NCBI GenBank assembly: GCA_023436385.1
Contig: JAEZJH010000545.1
Location: 1-14,601, forward strand
Source of the DNA: Pseudomonadota bacterium
Lineage (GTDB): Bacteria; Myxococcota; Myxococcia; Myxococcales; Vulgatibacteraceae
Direction of reading: 5' to 3'
Length of the DNA: 14,601 nt
This document shows, in pieces, positions 12,187 to 14,601 of this stretch (within the stretch, counting starts at the first letter, position 1; each line of letters starts with the position of its first letter). The position numbers were made by a program, and so were the translations under genes. The notes beneath the pieces are model-generated. The model did no database searches. It was not told the DNA's origin and saw only the letters and a program-made list of their open reading frames with translations.

Positions 12187-13443
12187 ATGGCCCACGACCC
12201 CAAGAAGCTCCGGCCCGAATCCCTGATGCTGGGCTACGGCTACGATCCGTTCCTCTCCGAGGGCTCGGTGAAGCCGCCGATCTTCATGACCTCGACGTTT
12301 TGCTTCCGGTCCGCGGAGGAAGGGGAGCAGTACTTCAAGTGGGCTTACGGCCTGGAGAAGAAGGGCGCCGATCAGGAGATGGGCCTGATCTACTCGCGCA
12401 TCAACAACCCCTCGCTCCAGATCCTCGAGGAGCGGCTGGCGCTGTGGGACGGCGCCGAGGGCGCGCTCTCCTTCTCCAGCGGCATGGCGGCGGTCTCCAC
12501 CGCGCTGATGGCCCACCTCCGGCCCGGCGACGTGGTCCTCCACTCGATGCCGGTCTACGGCGGCAGCGAGTTCTTCCTCGTGCACATGCTGCCGCGCTAC
12601 GGGATCACCACCATCCCGTACGACGCCGACATGCCGATGGAAGACCTCCTGAAGCTGGCCCAGAAGTACCAGGGCAAGCTGAAGCTGATCTACATCGAGA
12701 CCCCGGCCAACCCGACCAACGTCCTCATCGACATCGCCGGCACGGCGGAGGTGGCGAAGCAGGTCTCCACGCCCGACCGCAAGGTGCTGACCTACGTCGA
12801 CAACACCTTCCTCGGGCCGGTCTTCCAGCACCCGCTGAAGCTGGGCGCGGACCTGGTGATCTACTCGGCCACCAAGTACATCGGCGGCCACTCGGACATC
12901 GTCGCCGGCGCCGTGTGCGGCTCGCAGGAGGTCCTCGCCGCCGTCGCCGAGTACCGCACCATGTTCGGCCCGGTCCCCTCGCCGTTCAACGGCTGGCTGC
13001 TGATGCGGTCGCTCGAGACCCTCAAGCTCCGCATGGAGGCGGGGGTTCGGAACGCGGAGCTGGTGGCCAAGCGGCTCCTCGAGCACCCGGCGATCGAGCG
13101 CGTGCTGCACCCGTCGCTCCTCGAGAAGGGCACGAAGCAGTACGAGATCTACAAGAAGCAGTGTCTCGCCTCGGGCTCGATCGTCTCCTTCGAGGTCAAG
13201 GGCGGGAAGGCCGCGGCCTTCAAGCTCCTCAACTCGGTGGAGATGTGCAAGCTCGCCGTCTCCCTGGGCGGCACCGAGAGCCTGATCGAGCACCCGGCCT
13301 CGATGACCCACTCCGACATCCCGCCGGAGATCCGGGCCCAGTACGGGATCAGCGAGAACATGATCCGCCTCTCCTGCGGCATCGAGAACGCCGAGGACCT
13401 GCTCAACGACGTGTGGCAGGCCCTCGACGCGTCGCAGAAGTAA
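12187..13443 (+). CDS. PLP-dependent Cys/Met metabolism enzyme (cystathionine gamma-synthase / methionine gamma-lyase family)
   Basis: This 418-residue cytoplasmic enzyme has the fold type I transsulfuration layout. Tyr69 and Arg71 (YSRINNP) hold the phosphate of the PLP in the neighbouring subunit. SSGMAAVS (98-104) lies at the cofactor. Tyr124 stacks on the ring, Asp205 (VDNTF) holds the pyridine nitrogen, and Lys230 (SATKYIGGHSD) forms the Schiff base. SLGGTESLIEHPASMTH (359-375) and Arg395 (IRLSCGIE) complete the carboxylate site. At the position of the methionine gamma-lyase Cys116 this protein has Gly126 (YGGSEFF), the gamma-synthase-like state. An extra loop, KWAYGLEKKGADQEM (51-65), precedes YSRI and is longer than in E. 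coli MetB. The ATG at 12187 has AGGAGA upstream; an earlier GTG-containing reading from 12133 is rejected. It may synthesise or cleave cystathionine or a related sulfur amino acid; the substrate cannot be fixed from sequence. Confidence 0.9.
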   Translation: MAHDPKKLRPESLMLGYGYDPFLSEGSVKPPIFMTSTFCFRSAEEGEQYFKWAYGLEKKGADQEMGLIYSRINNPSLQILEERLALWDGAEGALSFSSGMAAVSTALMAHLRPGDVVLHSMPVYGGSEFFLVHMLPRYGITTIPYDADMPMEDLLKLAQKYQGKLKLIYIETPANPTNVLIDIAGTAEVAKQVSTPDRKVLTYVDNTFLGPVFQHPLKLGADLVIYSATKYIGGHSDIVAGAVCGSQEVLAAVAEYRTMFGPVPSPFNGWLLMRSLETLKLRMEAGVRNAELVAKRLLEHPAIERVLHPSLLEKGTKQYEIYKKQCLASGSIVSFEVKGGKAAAFKLLNSVEMCKLAVSLGGTESLIEHPASMTHSDIPPEIRAQYGISENMIRLSCGIENAEDLLNDVWQALDASQK

Positions 13444-13470
13444 GCGGGCGCGAACGCTTCGGCTGTCTCC

Positions 13471-13508
13471 AACGGGCCGCGGTCCTCCGGGATCGCGGCC
13501 CGTTGTCG
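13471..13508 (+). terminator. Hairpin terminator after the PLP enzyme gene
   Basis: AACGGGCCGCG (13471-13481) pairs perfectly over 11 bases with CGCGGCCCGTT (13494-13504), with a 12-base loop. It lies about 27 bases after the stop codon and is followed by GTCGTT, a weak T-rich tail. It separates this gene from the convergent Cys-rich gene and could serve both directions. Confidence 0.65.
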
Positions 13509-13536
13509 TTGGGGGAACGAGGCGCGTCCGGGCCGA

Positions 13537-14262
13537 TCACTCACATGCGTCGGAGATCACCAAGTAATCGTCCGCCGTCTGGAGAATGCGCAAGGTGCCC
13601 GCGAGGTCGGGCGTGGCGCACGAGTCCCCCTCCGCCACGATCCGCGCCTCGACTTCGGCCTCGGCGCGGAAGTCGTCGGTCACCACGGGTCCGCCCATCC
13701 GTTCCGGCGTTGCGAGCGCCCCTCCGGTTCGAGAGAGGATTCTCACCGTGCCCTCGATGCGGACCTCGCCGGACCAAGGGTCGTCATCACAAGCCGGCGA
13801 CCGGGCCGGGCCCCAGGCGGCGGCCCGCGCGTCGCGATCGCTCGCGCTGGGCTCCGGGACCCCTTCGACGACCGGCACCGAGAGGGCGACCGCCGGTGGG
13901 GCGGAGCGAAGATCGCCGAGGGGGATCACGAAGCCCCCGAGGTCCGGACACTCCACCCAGACCCAGGTCTCCATGGGCGAATCGGCGCTCGTACTGACCG
14001 GATAGGCCCGTGCCACACAACGCAACCCCGCCTGGTTCGGCGGCTGATTCACGGGAACGACACAACAGCCTTCGCCGCCTTCGCAAGGCGGCGTCGACTC
14101 CGTACCGCACGCCAGGGCGTCCTGCCGCACCACCACCGTGCCGGTCGCCGACCGAAGGCCGACCTCCCCGAAATAGCCGCCCTCGCATTCACATCCCCAC
14201 GCGAGCGCCGCCAACGACAGGGCGGCGATCCGTGGTCCCCAACGTGCCAAGTGCACCTCCAT
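13537..14262 (-). CDS. Hypothetical Cys-rich secreted protein or lipoprotein
   Basis: No family is recognised. The 241-residue protein starts with a basic and hydrophobic signal (RWGPRIAALSLAALAWG, about 7-23) followed by Cys24-Glu-Cys26. AWGC is a poor lipobox, so it is either an atypical lipoprotein or a secreted protein with CEC at its N-terminus. It has 11 Cys (24, 26, 52, 60, 66, 67, 82, 105, 158, 215, 240), many in the first half (GEGCCVVP, GLRCVARAYP), suggesting disulfides. The second half is predicted mostly beta (SGEVRIEGTVRILSRTGG, then a strand-rich end LAGTLRILQTADDYLVIS). The ATG at 14262 is used; GTG at 14256 in the same frame is possible. Third-position G/C is visibly lower than in the neighbours. 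It converges on the PLP enzyme gene, with the terminator hairpin between them. Confidence 0.7.
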   Translation of the reverse strand: MEVHLARWGPRIAALSLAALAWGCECEGGYFGEVGLRSATGTVVVRQDALACGTESTPPCEGGEGCCVVPVNQPPNQAGLRCVARAYPVSTSADSPMETWVWVECPDLGGFVIPLGDLRSAPPAVALSVPVVEGVPEPSASDRDARAAAWGPARSPACDDDPWSGEVRIEGTVRILSRTGGALATPERMGGPVVTDDFRAEAEVEARIVAEGDSCATPDLAGTLRILQTADDYLVISDACE

Positions 14263-14497
14263 CTGCGCCTCGCGCTGGAAATCACCGATCCTACCAGCAG
14301 GCGGCGCCGGAACTTGTTGTTTACGATATCCTCAGCGCGACGAGCGCCTGGCGCAGGAACGAGAGCGGCCGGGCCGTGGGAGCCCAGCCGCTGAGACGGG
14401 TCGTCGTTCGGAAGATCTGTCCGCGATTGCAGGGAACCCGCGGCGTCGTGCCCCCGAGGCTAGACTGAAGTTCCCCCGCCCGGCGAGCCCTCCGTAG
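14263..14497. other. Intergenic region with an AT-rich patch
   Basis: These 235 bases should hold the promoter of the leftward Cys-rich gene. TTGTTGTTTACGATAT (about 14313-14328) is the most AT-rich stretch in this part of the window and a likely part of that promoter or of a regulator site, although clean -35 and -10 boxes with normal spacing are not evident. A 10-base direct repeat, CAGGGAACCC, occurs at 14430-14439 and 14499-14508. No RNA gene is recognised. Confidence 0.35.
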
Positions 14498-14601
14498 TCA
14501 GGGAACCCCTGCCATCTCCGCGACTTGGAGCACGAGACGCTCGCCTTTTGCGGTGCACTGCGTAGTCACGACCAGAGGCTTGACCGGCAGAGTTGCGCCT
14601 G
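14498..14601 (-). CDS. Possible C-terminal end of a further gene (5' end outside window)
   Basis: On the minus strand an open frame enters from the right edge and ends in TGA at 14500-14498, giving 33 residues with a plausible protein character (it includes LPVKPLVVTTQC, then a strand ending ERLVLQVAEMAGVP). The codons are less G/C-rich at third positions than in the central genes but similar to the neighbouring Cys-rich gene. It is too short to assign, and chance openness in GC-rich DNA cannot be excluded. Confidence 0.3.
   Translation of the reverse strand, partial: GATLPVKPLVVTTQCTAKGERLVLQVAEMAGVP

Noticed and set aside
8829..12203. A very long minus-strand reading (over 1100 codons) antisense to the same genes
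   Set aside because: Its make-up (Glu/Gly/Val/Arg with no hydrophobic core pattern) is that of the complement of GC3-rich genes, and it has no recognisable domain.
14430..14508. Direct repeat CAGGGAACCC, and CGTAGTCA at 14493-14500 and 14561-14568, as possible attachment or CRISPR-like repeats
   Set aside because: There are only two short copies of each with irregular spacing, and no integrase, cas genes or tRNA next to them.

Overview
The window is chromosomal DNA from a very GC-rich bacterium. Coding regions have third codon positions that are nearly all G or C, intergenic gaps are short, and GTG and TTG starts are common. The gene content (a TonB-type protein with a long Pro/Ala linker, several Cys-rich secreted proteins and lipoproteins, a stand-alone receiver protein, and a DUF4159 plus VWA/GATase-like pair) fits a deltaproteobacterium in the broad sense, most likely Myxococcota. 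That placement is inference, because no rRNA or other taxonomic marker is present. I see no tRNA, rRNA, CRISPR array, transposase, integrase or attachment site.

Layout. 1-943 (+): the C-terminal part of a TonB-like energy transducer, cut by the window edge. 995-4948 (-): a complete four-gene tyrosine/homogentisate catabolic operon, transcribed in the order fumarylacetoacetate hydrolase, maleylacetoacetate isomerase, 4-hydroxyphenylpyruvate dioxygenase, homogentisate 1,2-dioxygenase. Two of the three junctions are 4-base start/stop overlaps, and a perfect stem-loop lies in the leader. Together the enzymes take 4-hydroxyphenylpyruvate to fumarate and acetoacetate. 5283-5735 (+): a divergent stand-alone receiver-domain protein whose phosphoacceptor Asp is replaced by Glu. 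6048-7263 (+): two small exported Cys-rich proteins, a lipoprotein and a Cys/His/Met-rich, Gly/Pro-repeat protein, separated by strong hairpins.

7285-8818 (-): a compact three-gene unit with a small tail-anchored protein, a multi-pass membrane protein and an exported VanX-like D-Ala-D-Ala dipeptidase (peptidase M15D). 9066-12098 (+): a Tat-exported DUF4159 protein followed with no gap by a 762-residue membrane-anchored VWA/glutamine-amidotransferase-like protein. These are usually the last parts of a MoxR/DUF58/VWA cluster, but here they stand without the rest. 12187-13443 (+): a PLP-dependent Cys/Met-metabolism enzyme (cystathionine gamma-synthase/methionine gamma-lyase family), closed by a hairpin terminator. 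13537-14262 (-): an unrecognised Cys-rich secreted protein. The last 339 bases hold at most the tail of one further minus-strand gene.

Most of the window is ordinary metabolism and envelope biology. The parts worth a second look are the Glu-substituted receiver beside the tyrosine operon, the Cys/His/Met protein with a duplicated motif and 33-base repeats, its lipoprotein neighbour with a decaying EKC repeat, the exported VanX-like unit, the orphan DUF4159/VWA pair, and the structured leaders upstream of the tyrosine operon and of the PLP enzyme.
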